Below are positions 38,101 through 50,019 of a stretch of DNA of 64,000 nt, in pieces. Every line of letters begins with the position of its first letter. The first letter of the stretch is position 1. Under the pieces are notes generated by a model, which was given only the letters and a program-made list of their open reading frames with translations, did not search any database and was not told the DNA's origin. This DNA is from Dermacentor variabilis (lineage: Eukaryota > Arthropoda > Arachnida > Ixodida > Ixodidae), in assembly GCF_050947875.1 (NCBI RefSeq), contig NC_134572.1, positions 119,593,105 through 119,657,104 on the forward strand, in the 5' to 3' direction. A program made the position numbers and the translations under genes.

Positions 38101-39530
38101 TTAAACAAAGATCTAGCACTTTTGAGGCAACCTATTTAACGCGGCTGAGGCGGTATTTCACTGGGCTATAGCCTTACTGTTTTTTCGATTTTTCGAGAAA
38201 TCTTATTTCTGCCTTTTCGTTCATTTATTGCGTAAATGTGGGTCCGCGCGTGCGTCGGGAGTGATTTAAACAAAGATCTACCACTTTTGAGGCAACCTAT
38301 TTAACGCGGCTTAGACGGTATTTCCCTGGGCTATAGCCTTACTGGTTTTTCGATTTTTCGAGAAAACTTATTTCTGCCTATTCGTTCATTTATTGCGTAA
38401 ATGTGGGTCCGCGCGTGCGTCGGGAGTGATTTAAACAAAGATCTAGCACTTTTGAGGCAACCTATTTAACGCGGCTGAGGCGGTATTTCACTGGGCTATA
38501 GCCTTACTGTTTTTTCGATTTTTCGAGAAAATTTATTTCTGCCTATTCGTTCATTTATTGCGTAAATGAGGGTCCGCGCGTGCGTCGGGAGTGATTTAAA
38601 CAAATATCTAGCACTTTTGAGGCAACCTATTTGACGCGGCTGAGACCGTATTTCCCTGGGCTATAGCCTTACTGTTTTTTCGATTTTTCGAGAAAATTTA
38701 TTTCTGCCTATTCGTTCATTTATTGCGTAAATGTGGGTCCGCGCGTGCGTCGGGAGTGATTTAAACCAAGATCTACCACTTTTGAGGCAACCTATTTAAC
38801 GCGGCTGAGACGGTATTTCCCTGGGCTATAGCCTTACTGTTTTTTCGATTTTTCGAGAAAATTTATTTCTGCCTATTCGTTCATTTATTGCGTAAATGAG
38901 GGTCCGCGCGTGCGTCGGGAGTGATTTAAACAAAGATCTAGCGCTTTTGAGGCAACCTATTTAACGCGGCTGAGGCGGTATTTCACTGGGCTATATAGCC
39001 TTACTGTTTTTTCGATTTTTCGAGAAAATTTATTTCTGCCTATTCGTTCATTTATTGCGTAAATGTGGGTCGGCGCGTGCGTCGGGAGTGATTTAAACAA
39101 AGATCTAGCACTTTTGAGGCAACCTATTTAACGCGGCTGAGACGGCATTTCCCTGGGCTATAGCCTTACTGTTTTTTCGATTTTTCGAGAAAATTTATTT
39201 CTTCCTATTCGTTCATTTATCGCGTAAATGTGGGTCCGCGCGTGCGTCGGGAGTGATTTAAACAAAGATCTAGCACTTTTGAGGTAACCTATTTAACGCG
39301 GCTGAGACGGTATTTCCCTGGGCTATATAGCCTTACTGTTTTTTCCATTTTTCGAGAAAATTTATTTCTGCCTATTCGTTCATTTATTGCGTAATGAGGG
39401 TCCGAGCGTGCGTCGGGAGTGATTTAAATTAAGATCTAGCACTTTTGAGGCAACCTATTTAACGCGGCTGAGACGGTATTTCCCTGGGCTATATAGCCTT
39501 ACTGTTTTTTCCATTTTTCGAGAAAATTTA

Positions 39531-40982
39531 TTTCTGCCTATTCGTTCATTTATTGCGTAAATGTGGGTCCGCGCGTGCGTCGGGAGTGATTTAAATTAAG
39601 ATCTACCACTTTTGAGGCAGCCTATTTAACGCGGCTGAGACGGCATTTCCCTGGGCTATAGCCTTACTGTTTTTTCGATTTTTCGAAAAAATTTATTTCT
39701 GCCTATTCGTTGATTTATTGCGTAAATGTGGGTCCGCGCGTGCGTCGGGAGTGATTTAAACAAAGATCTAGCACTTTTGAGGCAACCTATTTAACGCGGC
39801 TGAGACGGCATTTCCCTGGGCTATAGCCTTACTGTTTTTTCGATTTTTCGAGAAAATTTATTTCTTCCTATTCGTTCATTTATCGCGTAAATGTGGGTCC
39901 GCGCGTGCGTCGGGAGTGATTTAAACCAAGATCTACCTCTTTTGAGGCAACCTATTTAACGCGGCTGAGACCGTATTTCCCTGGGCTTTTTTTTCGATTT
40001 TTCGAGAAAATTTATTTCTTCCTATTCGTTCATTTATTGCGTAAATGTGGCTCCGCGCGTGCGTCGGCAGTGATTTAAACAAAGATCTAGCACTTTTGAG
40101 GCAACCTATTTAACGCGGCTGAGACGGTATTTCCCTGGGCTATAGCCTTACTGTTTTTTCCATTTTTCGAGAAAATTTATTTCTGCCTATTCGTTGATTT
40201 ATTGCGTAAATGTGGGTCCGCGCGTGCGTCGGGAGTGATTTAAACAAAGATCTAGCACTTTTGAGGCAACCTATTTAACGCGGCTGAGACCGTATTTCCC
40301 TGGGCTTTTTTTTCGATTTTTCGAGAAAATTTATTTCTTCCTATTCGTTCATTTATTGCGTAAATGTGGCTCCGCGCGTGCGTCGGCAGTGATTTAAACA
40401 AAGATCTAGCACTTTTGAGGCAACCTATTTAACGCGGCTGAGACGGTATTTCTCTGGGCTATAGCCTTACTGTTTTTTCCATTTTTCGAGAAAATTTATT
40501 TCTGCCTATTCGTTCATTTATTGGGTAAATGTGGGTCCGCGCGTGCGTCGGGAGTGATTTAAACAAAGATCTAGCACTTTTGAGGCAACCTATTTAACGC
40601 GGCTGAGACGGCATTTCCCTGGGCTATAGCCTTACTGTTTTTTCCATTTTTCGAGAAAATTTATTTCTGCCTATTCGTTGATTTATTGCGTAAATGTGGG
40701 TCCGCGCGTGCGTCGGGAGTGATTTAAACCAAGATCTACCTCTTTTGAGGCAACCTATTTAACGCGGCTGAGACCGTATTTCCCTGGGCTTTTTTTTCGA
40801 TTTTTCGAGAAAATTTATTTCTTCCTATTCGTTCATTTATTGCGTAAATGTGGCTCCGCGCGTGCGTCGGCAGTGATTTAAACAAAGATCTAGCACTTTT
40901 GAGGCAACCTATTTAACGCGGCTGAGGCGGTATTTCCCTGGGCTTTAGCCTTACTGTTTTTTCCATTTTTCGAGAAAATTTA
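39531..40982. repeat. Block D nine-monomer repeat, copy 1 (1452 bp)
   Basis: Nine monomers, three of them the 154-bp class, make 6x165 + 3x154 = 1452 bp. Markers are gaggcagcc with tttcgaaaaaattt (39684), cgttgattta, tttcttcc with tttatcgcg, aaaccaag with tacctc, three gggcttttttttc junctions (39983, 40302, 40786), tttctctggg, attgggtaaa and ggctttagcc (40941). Every marker recurs 1452 bp further on. It is the cleanest short higher-order unit in the window. Confidence 0.85.
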
Positions 40983-42434
40983 TTTCTGCCTATTCGTTCA
41001 TTTATTGCGTAAATGTGGGTCCGCGCGTGCGTCGGGAGTGATTTAAATTAAGATCTACCAGTTTTGAGGCAGCCTATTTAACGCGGCTGAGACGGCATTT
41101 CCCTGGGCTATAGCCTTACTGTTTTTTCGATTTTTCGAAAAAATTTATTTCTGCCTATTCGTTGATTTATTGCGTAAATGTGGGTCCGCGCGTGCGTCGG
41201 GAGTGATTTAAACAAAGATCTAGCACTTTTGAGGCAACCTATTGAACGCGGCTGAGACGGCATTTCCCTGGGCTATAGCCTTACTGTTTTTTCGATTTTT
41301 CGAGAAAATTTATTTCTTCCTATTCGTTCATTTATCGCGTAAATGTGGGTCCGCGCGTGCGTCGGGAGTGATTTAAACCAAGATCTGCCTCTTTTGAGGC
41401 AACCTATTTAACGCGGCTGAGACCGTATTTCCCTGGGCTTTTTTTTCGATTTTTCGAGAAAATTTATTTCTTCCTATTCGTTCATTTATTGCGTAAATGT
41501 GGCTCCGCGCGTGCGTCGGCAGTGATTTAAACAAAGATCTAGCACTTTTGAGGCAACCTATTTAACGCGGCTGAGACGGTATTTCCCTGGGCTATAGCCT
41601 TACTGTTTTTTCCATTTTTCGAGAAAATTTATTTCTGCCTATTCGTTGATTTATTGCGTAAATGTGGGTCCGCGCGTGCGTCGGGAGTGATTTAAACAAA
41701 GATCTAGCACTTTTGAGGCAACCTATTTAACGCGGCTGAGACCGTATTTCCCTGGGCTTTTTTTTCGATTTTTCGAGAAAATTTATTTCTTCCTATTCGT
41801 TCATTTATTGCGTAAATGTGGCTCCGCGCGTGCGTCGGCAGTGATTTAAACAAAGATCTAGCACTTTTGAGGCAACCTATTTAACGCGGCTGAGACGGTA
41901 TTTCTCTGGGCTATAGCCTTACTGTTTTTTCCATTTTTCGAGAAAATTTATTTCTGCCTATTCGTTCATTTATTGGGTAAATGTGGGTCCGCGCGTGCGT
42001 CGGGAGTGATTTAAACAAAGATCTAGCACTTTTGAGGCAACCTATTTAACGCGGCTGAGACGGCATTTCCCTGGGCTATAGCCTTACTGTTTTTTCCATT
42101 TTTCGAGAAAATTTATTTCTGCCTATTCGTTGATTTATTGCGTAAATGTGGGTCCGCGCGTGCGTCGGGAGTGATTTAAACCAAGATCTACCTCTTTTGA
42201 GGCAACCTATTTAACGCGGCTGAGACCGTATTTCCCTGGGCTTTTTTTTCGATTTTTCGAGAAAATTTATTTCTTCCTATTCGTTCATTTATTGCGTAAA
42301 TGTGGCTCCGCGCGTGCGTCGGCAGTGATTTAAACAAAGATCTAGCACTTTTGAGGCAACCTATTTAACGCGGCTGAGGCGGTATTTCCCTGGGCTTTAG
42401 CCTTACTGTTTTTTCCATTTTTCGAGAAAATTTA
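40983..42434. repeat. Block D nine-monomer repeat, copy 2 (1452 bp)
   Basis: It repeats copy 1 with only scattered single-base differences: taccagttttg for taccactttt, attgaacgcgg, and agatctgcctc for agatctacctc. tttcgaaaaaattt is at 41136 and ggctttagcc at 42393, both exactly 1452 bp from copy 1. The following monomers (from 42435, tacgtctttt) start another pass that soon departs from the nine-monomer order. Confidence 0.85.
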
Positions 42435-45400
42435 TTTCTGCCTATTCGTTCATTTATTGCGTAAATGTGGGTCCGCGCGTGCGTCGGGAGTGATTTAAAC
42501 CAAGATCTACGTCTTTTGAGGCAACCTATTTAACGCGGCTGAGACCGTATTTCCCTGGGCTTTTTTTTCGATTTTTCGAGAAAATTTATTTCTTCCTATT
42601 CGTTCATTTATTGCGTAAATGTGGCTCCGCGCGTGCGTCGGCAGTGATTTAAACAAAGATCTAGCACTTTTGAGGCAACCTATTTAACGCGGCTGAGACG
42701 GTATTTCCCTGGGCTATAGCCTTACTGTTTTTTCCATTTTTCGAGAAAATTTATTTCTGCCTATTCGTTCATTTATTGGGTAAATGTGGGTCCGCGCGTG
42801 CGTCGGGAGTGATTTAAACAAAGATCTAGCACTTTTGAGGCAACCTATTTAACGCGGCTGAGACGGCATTTCCCTGGGCTATAGCCTTACTGTTTTTTCG
42901 ATTTTTCGAGAAAATTTATTTCTGCCTATTGGTTCATTTATTGCCTAAATGTGGGTCCGCGCGTGCGTCGGGAGTGATTTAAACAAAGATCTAGCACTTT
43001 TGAGGCAACCTATTTAACGCGGCTGAGACAGTATTTCGCTGGGCTATAGCCTTACTGTTTTTTCGATTTTTCGAGAAAATTTATTTCTGCCTATTCGTTC
43101 ATTTATTGCGTAAATGTGGGTCCGCGCGTGCGTCGGGAGTGATTTAAACAAAGATCTAGCACTTTTGAGGCAACCTATTTAACGCGGCTGAGGCGGTATT
43201 TCACTGGGCTATAGCCTTACTGTTTTTTCGATATTTCGAGAAAATTCATTTCTGCCTATTCGTTCATTTATAGCGTAAACGTGGGTCCGCGCGTGCGTGG
43301 GGAGTGATTTAAAGAAAGATCTAGCACTTTTGAGGCAACCAATTTAACGCGGCTTAGACGGCGTTTCCCTGGGCTATAGCCTTACTGTTTTTTCGATTTT
43401 TCGAGAAAATTTATTTCTGCCTATTCGTTCATTTATTGCGGAAATGAGGGTCCGCGCGTACGTGGGGAGTGATTTAAACAAAGATCCAGCACTTTTGAGG
43501 CAACCTATTTAACGCGGCTGAGACGGTATTTCCCTGGGCTATACCTTACTGTTTTTTCCATTTTTCGAGAAAATTTATTTCTGCCTATTCGTTCATTTAT
43601 TGCGTAAATGTGGGTCCGCGCGTGCGTCGGGAGTGATTTAAACAAAGATCTAGCACTTTTCAGGCAACCTATTTAACGCGGCTGGGACGGCATTTCCCTG
43701 GGCTATAGCCTTACTGTTTTTTCCATTTTTCGTGAAAATTTATTTCTGCCTATTCGTTCATTTCTTGCGTAAATGTGGGTCCGCGCGTGCCTCGGCAGTG
43801 ATTTAAACAAAGATCTACCACTTTTGAGGCAACCTATTTAACGCGGCTGAGACCGTATTTCCCTGGGCTATAGCCTTACTGTTTTTTCGATTTTTCGAGA
43901 AAATTTATTTCTGCCTATTCGTTCATTTATTGCGTAAATGTGGGTGCGCGTGCGTCGGGAGTGATTTAAACAAAGATCTAGCACTTTTGAGGCAACCTAT
44001 TTAACGCGGCTGAGACGGTATTTCCCTGGGCTATAGCCTTACTGTTTTTTCGATTTTTCGAGAAAATTTATTTCTGCCTATTCGTTCATTTATTGCGTAA
44101 ATGTGGGTCCGCGCGTGCGTCGGGAGTGATTTAAACAAAGATCTAGCACTTTTGAGGCAACCTATTTAACGCGGCTGAGGCGGTATTTCACTGGGCTATA
44201 GCCTTACTGTTTTTTCCATTTATCGAGAAAATTTATTTCTGCCTATTCGTTCATTTATTGCGTAAATGTGGGTCCGCGCGTGCGTCGGGAGTGATTTAAA
44301 CCAAGATCTACCTCTTTTGAGGCAACCTATTTAACGCGGCGGAGACCGTATTTCCCTGGGCTATAGCCTTACTGTTTTTTCGATTTTTCGAGAAAATTTA
44401 TTTCTTCCTATTCGTTCATTTATTGCGTAAATGTGGGTCCGCGCGTGCGTCGGCAGTGATTTAAACAAAGATCTAGCACTTTTGAGGCAACCTATTTAAC
44501 GCGGCTGAGACGGTATTTCCCTGGGCTATAGCCTTACTGTTTTTTCCATTTTTCGAGGAAATTTATTTCTGCCTATTTGTTCATTTATTGCGTAAATGTG
44601 GGTCCGCGCGTGCGTCGGGAGTGATTTAAACAAAGGTCTAGCACTTTTGAGGCAACCTATTTAACGCGGCTGAGACGGTATTTCCCTGGGCTATAGCCTT
44701 ACTGTTTTTTCCATTTTTCGAGAAAATTTATTTCTGCCTATTCGTTCATTTATTGCGTAAATGTGGGTCCGCGCGTGCGTCGGGAGTGATTTAAACAAAG
44801 ATCTAGCACTTTTGAGGCAACCTATTTAACGCGGCTGAGACGGTATTTCGCTGGGCTATAGCCTTACTGTTTTTTCGATTTTTTGAGAAAATTTATTTCT
44901 GCCTATTCGTTCATTTATTGCGTAAATGTGGGTCCGCGCGTGCGTCGGGAGTGATTTAAACAAAGATCTAACACTTTTGAGGCAACCTATTTAACGCGGC
45001 TGAGACGGTATTTCCCAGGGCTATAGCCTTACTGTTTTTTCCATTTTTCGAGAAAATTTATTTCTGCCTATTCGTTCATTTATTGCGTAAATGTGGGTCC
45101 GCGCGTGCGTCGGTAGTGATTTAAACCAAGATCTACCACTTTTGAGGCAACCTATTTAACGCGGCTGAGACCGTATTTCCCTGGGCTATAGCCTTACTGT
45201 TTTTTCGATTTTTCGAGAAAATTTATTTCTGCCTATTCGTTCATTTATTGCGTAAATGTGGGTCCGCGCGTGCCTCGGCAGTGATTTAAACACAGATCTA
45301 GCACTTTTGAGGCAACCTATTTAACGCGGCTGAGACGGTATTTCCCTGGGCTATAGCCTTACTGTTTTTTCGATTTTTCGGGAAAATTTATTTCTGCCTA

Positions 45401-46885
45401 TTCGTTCAATTATTGCGTAAATGTGGGTCCGCGCGTGCGTCGGGAGTGATTTAAACAAAGATCTAGCACTTTTGAGGCAACCTATTTAACGCGGCTGAGG
45501 CGGTATTTCACTGGGCTATAGCCTTACTGTTTTTTCGATTTTTCGAGAAAATATATTTCTGCCTATTCGTTCATTTATTGCGTAAATGTGGGTCCGCGCG
45601 TGCGTCGGGAGTGATTTAAACCAAGATCTACCTCTTTTGAGGCAACCTATTTAACGCGGCTGAGACCGTATTTCCCTGGGCTATAGCCTTACTGTTTTTT
45701 CGATTTTTCGAGAAAATTTATTTCTTCCTATTCGATCATTTATTGCGTAAATGTGGGTCCGCGCGTGCGTCAGGAGTGATTTAAACAAAGATCCAGCACT
45801 TTTGAGGCAACCTATTTAACGCGGCTGAGACGGTATTTCCCTGGGCTATAGCCTTACTGTTTTTTCCATTTTTCGAGAAAATTTATTTCTGCCTATTCGT
45901 TCATTTATTGCGTAAATGTGGGTCCGCGCGTGCGTTGGGAGTGATTTAAACAAAGATCTAGCACTTTTGAGGCAACCTATTTAACGCGGCTGGGACGGTA
46001 TTTCCCTGGGCTATAGCCTTACTGTTTTTTCCATTTTTCGTGAAAATTTATTTCTGCCTATTCGTTCATTGATTGCGTAAATGTGGGTCCGCGCGTGCGT
46101 GGGGAGTGATTTAAACAAAGATCTAGCACTTTTGAGGCAACTTATTTAACGCGGCTGAGACAGTATTTCCCTGGGCTTACTGTTTTTTCGATTTTTCGAG
46201 AAAATTTATTTCTGCCTATTCGTTCATTTATTGCGTAAATGTGGGTCCGCGCGTGCGTCGGGAGTGATTTAAACAAAGATCTAGCACTTTTGAGGCAACC
46301 TATTTAACGCGGCTGAGACCGTATTTCCCTGGGCTTTTTTTTCGATTTTTCGAGAAAATTTATTTCTTCCTATTCGTTCATTTATTGCGTAAATGTGGCT
46401 CCGCGCGTGCGTCGGCAGTGATTTAAACAAAGATCTAGCACTTTTGAGGCAACCTATTTAACGCGGCTGAGACGGTATTTCCCTGGGCTATAGCCTTACT
46501 GTTTTTTCCATTTTTCGAGAAAATTTATTTCTGCCTATTCGTTCATTTATTGGGTAAATGTGGGTCCGCGCGTGCGTAGGGAGTGATTTAAACAAAGATC
46601 TAGCACTTTTGAGGCAACCTATTTAACGCGGCTGAGACGGCATTTCCCTGGGCTATAGCCTTACTGTTATTTCCATTTTTCGAGAAAATTTATTTCTGCC
46701 TATTCGTTGATTTATTGCGTAAATGTGGGTCCGCGCGTGCGTCGGGAGTGATTTAAACCAAGATCTACCTCTTTTGAGGCAACCTATTTAACGCGGCTGA
46801 GACCGTATTTCCCTGGGCTTTTTTTTCGATTTTTCGAGAAAATTTATTTCTTCCTATTCGTTCATTTATTGCGTAAATGTGGCTC
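42435..46885. repeat. Block D, remaining monomers up to the D-to-C switch
   Basis: About 27 monomers have no nine-fold order. Distinctive ones carry cctattggttc with gcctaaatg (42928), atagcgtaaac with ttaaagaaag (43270), gaaatgaggg with agatccagc and ctatacctt (43440), gctgggacgg with tttttcgtg (43682), cctcggcag (43790), gggtgcgcg (43943), gcggcggag (44336), catttgttc-type changes, agatctaac, cggtagtg (45112), cgatcattt (45733) and cattgattg (46068). The same order, with edits, recurs from 58.9 to 62.6 kb. The last monomer is a D/C hybrid: ggctccg on the left, then cgggag and aaattaag, so the switch lies between 46884 and 46900. Confidence 0.75.
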
Positions 46886-47670
46886 CGCGCGTGCGTCGGG
46901 AGTGATTTAAATTAAGATCTACCACTTTTGAGGCAACCTATTTTACGCGGCTGAGACCGTATTTCCCTGGGCTATAGCCTTACTGTTTTTTCGATTTTTC
47001 GAGAAAATTTATTTCTGCCTATTCGTTCATTTATTGCGTAATGAGGGTCCGCGCGTGCGTCTGGAGTGATTTAAACAAATATCTAGCACTTTTGAGGCAA
47101 CCTATTTTACGCGGCTGAGACCGTATTTCCCTGGGCTATAGCCTTACTGTTTTTTCGATTTTTCGAGAAAACTTATTTCTGCCTATTCGTTCATTTATTG
47201 CGTAAATGAGGGTCCGCGCGTGCGTCGGGAGTGATTTAAACAAAGATCTAGCACTTTTGAGGCAACCTATTTAACGCGGCTGAGACGGTATTTCCCTGGG
47301 CTATAGCCTTACTGTTTTTTCGATTTTTCGAGAAAATTTATTTCTGCCTATTCGTTCATTTATTGCGTAAATGAGGGTCCGCGCGTGCGTCGGGAGTGAT
47401 TTAAACAAAGATCTAGCACTTTTGAGGCAACCTATTTAACGCGGTTTAGACGGTATTTCCCTGGGCTATAGCCTTACTGGTTTTTCGATTTTTCGAGAAA
47501 ATTTATTTCTGCCTATTCGTTCATTTATTGCGTAAATGTGGGTCCGCGCGTGCGTCGGGAGTGATTTAAACAAAGATCTAGCACTTTTGAGGCAACCTAT
47601 TTTACGCGGCTGAGGCGGTATTTCACTGGGCTATAGCCTTACTGTTTTTTCGATTTTTCGAGAAATCTTA
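45721..47670. repeat. 1.95-kb tandem duplication across the D/C junction, copy 1
   Basis: It runs from a tttcttcc/cgatcattt monomer through D-type monomers (two of 154 bp at 46331 and 46815), the D/C hybrid monomer, and C-type monomers (cgtctgg at 47057, gagacgg, gcggtttagacgg with ttactgg) to a gaaatctta end at 47670. It is 1950 bp long. It carries a 7-bp loss at the palindrome (gggcttactg, about 46177) that copy 2 lacks, and agggagtg for cgggagtg near 46580. Confidence 0.85.
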
Positions 47671-49627
47671 TTTCTTCCTATTCGATCATTTATTGCGTAA
47701 ATGTGGGTCCGCGCGTGCGTCAGGAGTGATTTAAACAAAGATCCAGCACTTTTGAGGCAACCTATTTAACGCGGCTGAGACGGTATTTCCCTGGGCTATA
47801 GCCTTACTGTTTTTTCCATTTTTCGAGAAAATTTATTTCTGCCTATTCGTTCATTTATTGCGTAAATGTGGGTCCGCGCGTGCGTTGGGAGTGATTTAAA
47901 CAAAGATCTAGCACTTTTGAGGCAACCTATTTAACGCGGCTGGGACGGTATTTCCCTGGGCTATAGCCTTACTGTTTTTTCCATTTTTCGTGAAAATTTA
48001 TTTCTGCCTATTCGTTCATTGATTGCGTAAATGTGGGTCCGCGCGTGCGTGGGGAGTGATTTAAACAAAGATCTAGCACTTTTGAGGCAACTTATTTAAC
48101 GCGGCTGAGACAGTATTTCCCTGGGCTATAGCCTTACTGTTTTTTCGATTTTTCGAGAAAATTTATTTCTGCCTATTCGTTCATTTATTGCGTAAATGTG
48201 GGTCCGCGCGTGCGTCGGGAGTGATTTAAACAAAGATCTAGCACTTTTGAGGCAACCTATTTAACGCGGCTGAGACCGTATTTCCCTGGGCTTTTTTTTC
48301 GATTTTTCGAGAAAATTTATTTCTTCCTATTCGTTCATTTATTGCGTAAATGTGGCTCCGCGCGTGCGTCGGCAGTGATTTAAACAAAGATCTAGCACTT
48401 TTGAGGCAACCTATTTAACGCGGCTGAGACGGTATTTCCCTGGGCTATAGCCTTACTGTTTTTTCCATTTTTCGAGAAAATTTATTTCTGCCTATTCGTT
48501 CATTTATTGGGTAAATGTGGGTCCGCGCGTGCGTCGGGAGTGATTTAAACAAAGATCTAGCACTTTTGAGGCAACCTATTTAACGCGGCTGAGACGGCAT
48601 TTCCCTGGGCTATAGCCTTACTGTTATTTCCATTTTTCGAGAAAATTTATTTCTGCCTATTCGTTGATTTATTGCGTAAATGTGGGTCCGCGCGTGCGTC
48701 GGGAGTGATTTAAACCAAGATCTACCTCTTTTGAGGCAACCTATTTAACGCGGCTGAGACCGTATTTCCCTGGGCTTTTTTTTCGATTTTTCGAGAAAAT
48801 TTATTTCTTCCTATTCGTTCATTTATTGCGTAAATGTGGCTCCGCGCGTGCGTCGGGAGTGATTTAAATTAAGATCTACCACTTTTGAGGCAACCTATTT
48901 TACGCGGCTGAGACCGTATTTCCCTGGGCTATAGCCTTACTGTTTTTTCGATTTTTCGAGAAAATTTATTTCTGCCTATTCGTTCATTTATTGCGTAATG
49001 AGGGTCCGCGCGTGCGTCTGGAGTGATTTAAACAAATATCTAGCACTTTTGAGGCAACCTATTTTACGCGGCTGAGACCGTATTTCCCTGGGCTATAGCC
49101 TTACTGTTTTTTCGATTTTTCGAGAAAACTTATTTCTGCCTATTCGTTCATTTATTGCGTAAATGAGGGTCCGCGCGTGCGTCGGGAGTGATTTAAACAA
49201 AGATCTAGCACTTTTGAGGCAACCTATTTAACGCGGCTGAGACGGTATTTCCCTGGGCTATAGCCTTACTGTTTTTTCGATTTTTCGAGAAAATTTATTT
49301 CTGCCTATTCGTTCATTTATTGCGTAAATGAGGGTCCGCGCGTGCGTCGGGAGTGATTTAAACAAAGATCTAGCACTTTTGAGGCAACCTATTTAACGCG
49401 GTTTAGACGGTATTTCCCTGGGCTATAGCCTTACTGGTTTTTCGATTTTTCGAGAAAATTTATTTCTGCCTATTCGTTCATTTATTGCGTAAATGTGGGT
49501 CCGCGCGTGCGTCGGGAGTGATTTAAACAAAGATCTAGCACTTTTGAGGCAACCTATTTTACGCGGCTGAGGCGGTATTTCACTGGGCTATAGCCTTACT
49601 GTTTTTTCGATTTTTCGAGAAATCTTA
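47671..49627. repeat. 1.95-kb tandem duplication across the D/C junction, copy 2
   Basis: cgatcattt recurs at 47681 (displacement 1950) and the later markers at displacement 1957 (48288, 48772, 49014). The 7-bp change equals the palindrome deletion private to copy 1. The left border is abrupt and lies at a monomer junction: a C-type gaaatctta (47661-47670) is joined directly to the D-type tttcttcc (47671). Copy 2 continues on the right into C-type sequence with the 227-bp monomer, which copy 1 does not reach. Confidence 0.85.
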
Positions 49628-49792
49628 TTTCTGCCTATTCGTTCATTTATTGCATAAATGTGGGTCCGCGCGTGCGTCGGGAGTGATTTAAATTAAGATC
49701 TACCACTTTTGAGGCAACCTATTTTACGCGGCTGAGACCGTATTTCCCTGGGCTATAGCCTTACTGTTTTTTCGATTTTTCGAGAAAATTTA

Positions 49793-50019
49793 TTTCTGCC
49801 TATTCGTTCATTTATTGCGTAAATGAGGGTCCGCGCGTGCGTCGGGAGTGATTTAAACAAAGATCTAGCACTTTTGAGGCAACCTATTTTACGCGGCTGA
49901 GACCGTATTTGCCTGTGCTTGCCTTACTGACCGTATTTGACCGTATTTGACCTGTGCTTGCGTTAGACCGTATTTGACCGTATTTGCCTTACTGTTTTTT
50001 CGATTTTTCGAGAAATTTA
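49793..50019. repeat. Irregular 227-bp monomer, copy 3
   Basis: The expanded stretch at 49901-49994 appears identical to copies 1 and 2. It lies 17900 bp from copy 2, the same displacement as the surrounding C-type sequence. Retention of the same complex rearrangement three times shows that the 227-bp monomer arose once and was then carried along by multi-kilobase duplications. Confidence 0.85.

Larger units (their letters stand above)
28099..39530. repeat. Block C higher-order repeat, units 2 and 3
   Basis: Unit 2 starts at 28099, with a 14-bp TA-expanded palindrome at 28222, and follows unit 1 to the tagcgctttt monomer near 34170. A third, rearranged pass follows. cgcgcgcg is at 34471; two monomers have gggcc in place of the palindrome (34879, 35039); ctatacttac is at 35694; ggctgatgcgg is at 36164; gcctgtgct monomers occur near 36673 and 37004; gtgcgtcc is at 37414; gatataaac is at 37771; and tttgacgcgg is near 38630. 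The gatataaac marker recurs at 26016, 32675 and 37771, so unit lengths are about 6.66 and 5.10 kb. Near 39180-39530 the D-type features tttcttcc, tttatcgcg and ttttttcc take over. No gene is present. Confidence 0.75.

Noticed and set aside
40786..40800. T8 runs as Pol III or intrinsic terminators
   Set aside because: They come from an 11-bp deletion that fuses a T to the normal T6 tract in 154-bp monomers. No RNA gene or stem-loop transcript lies upstream.
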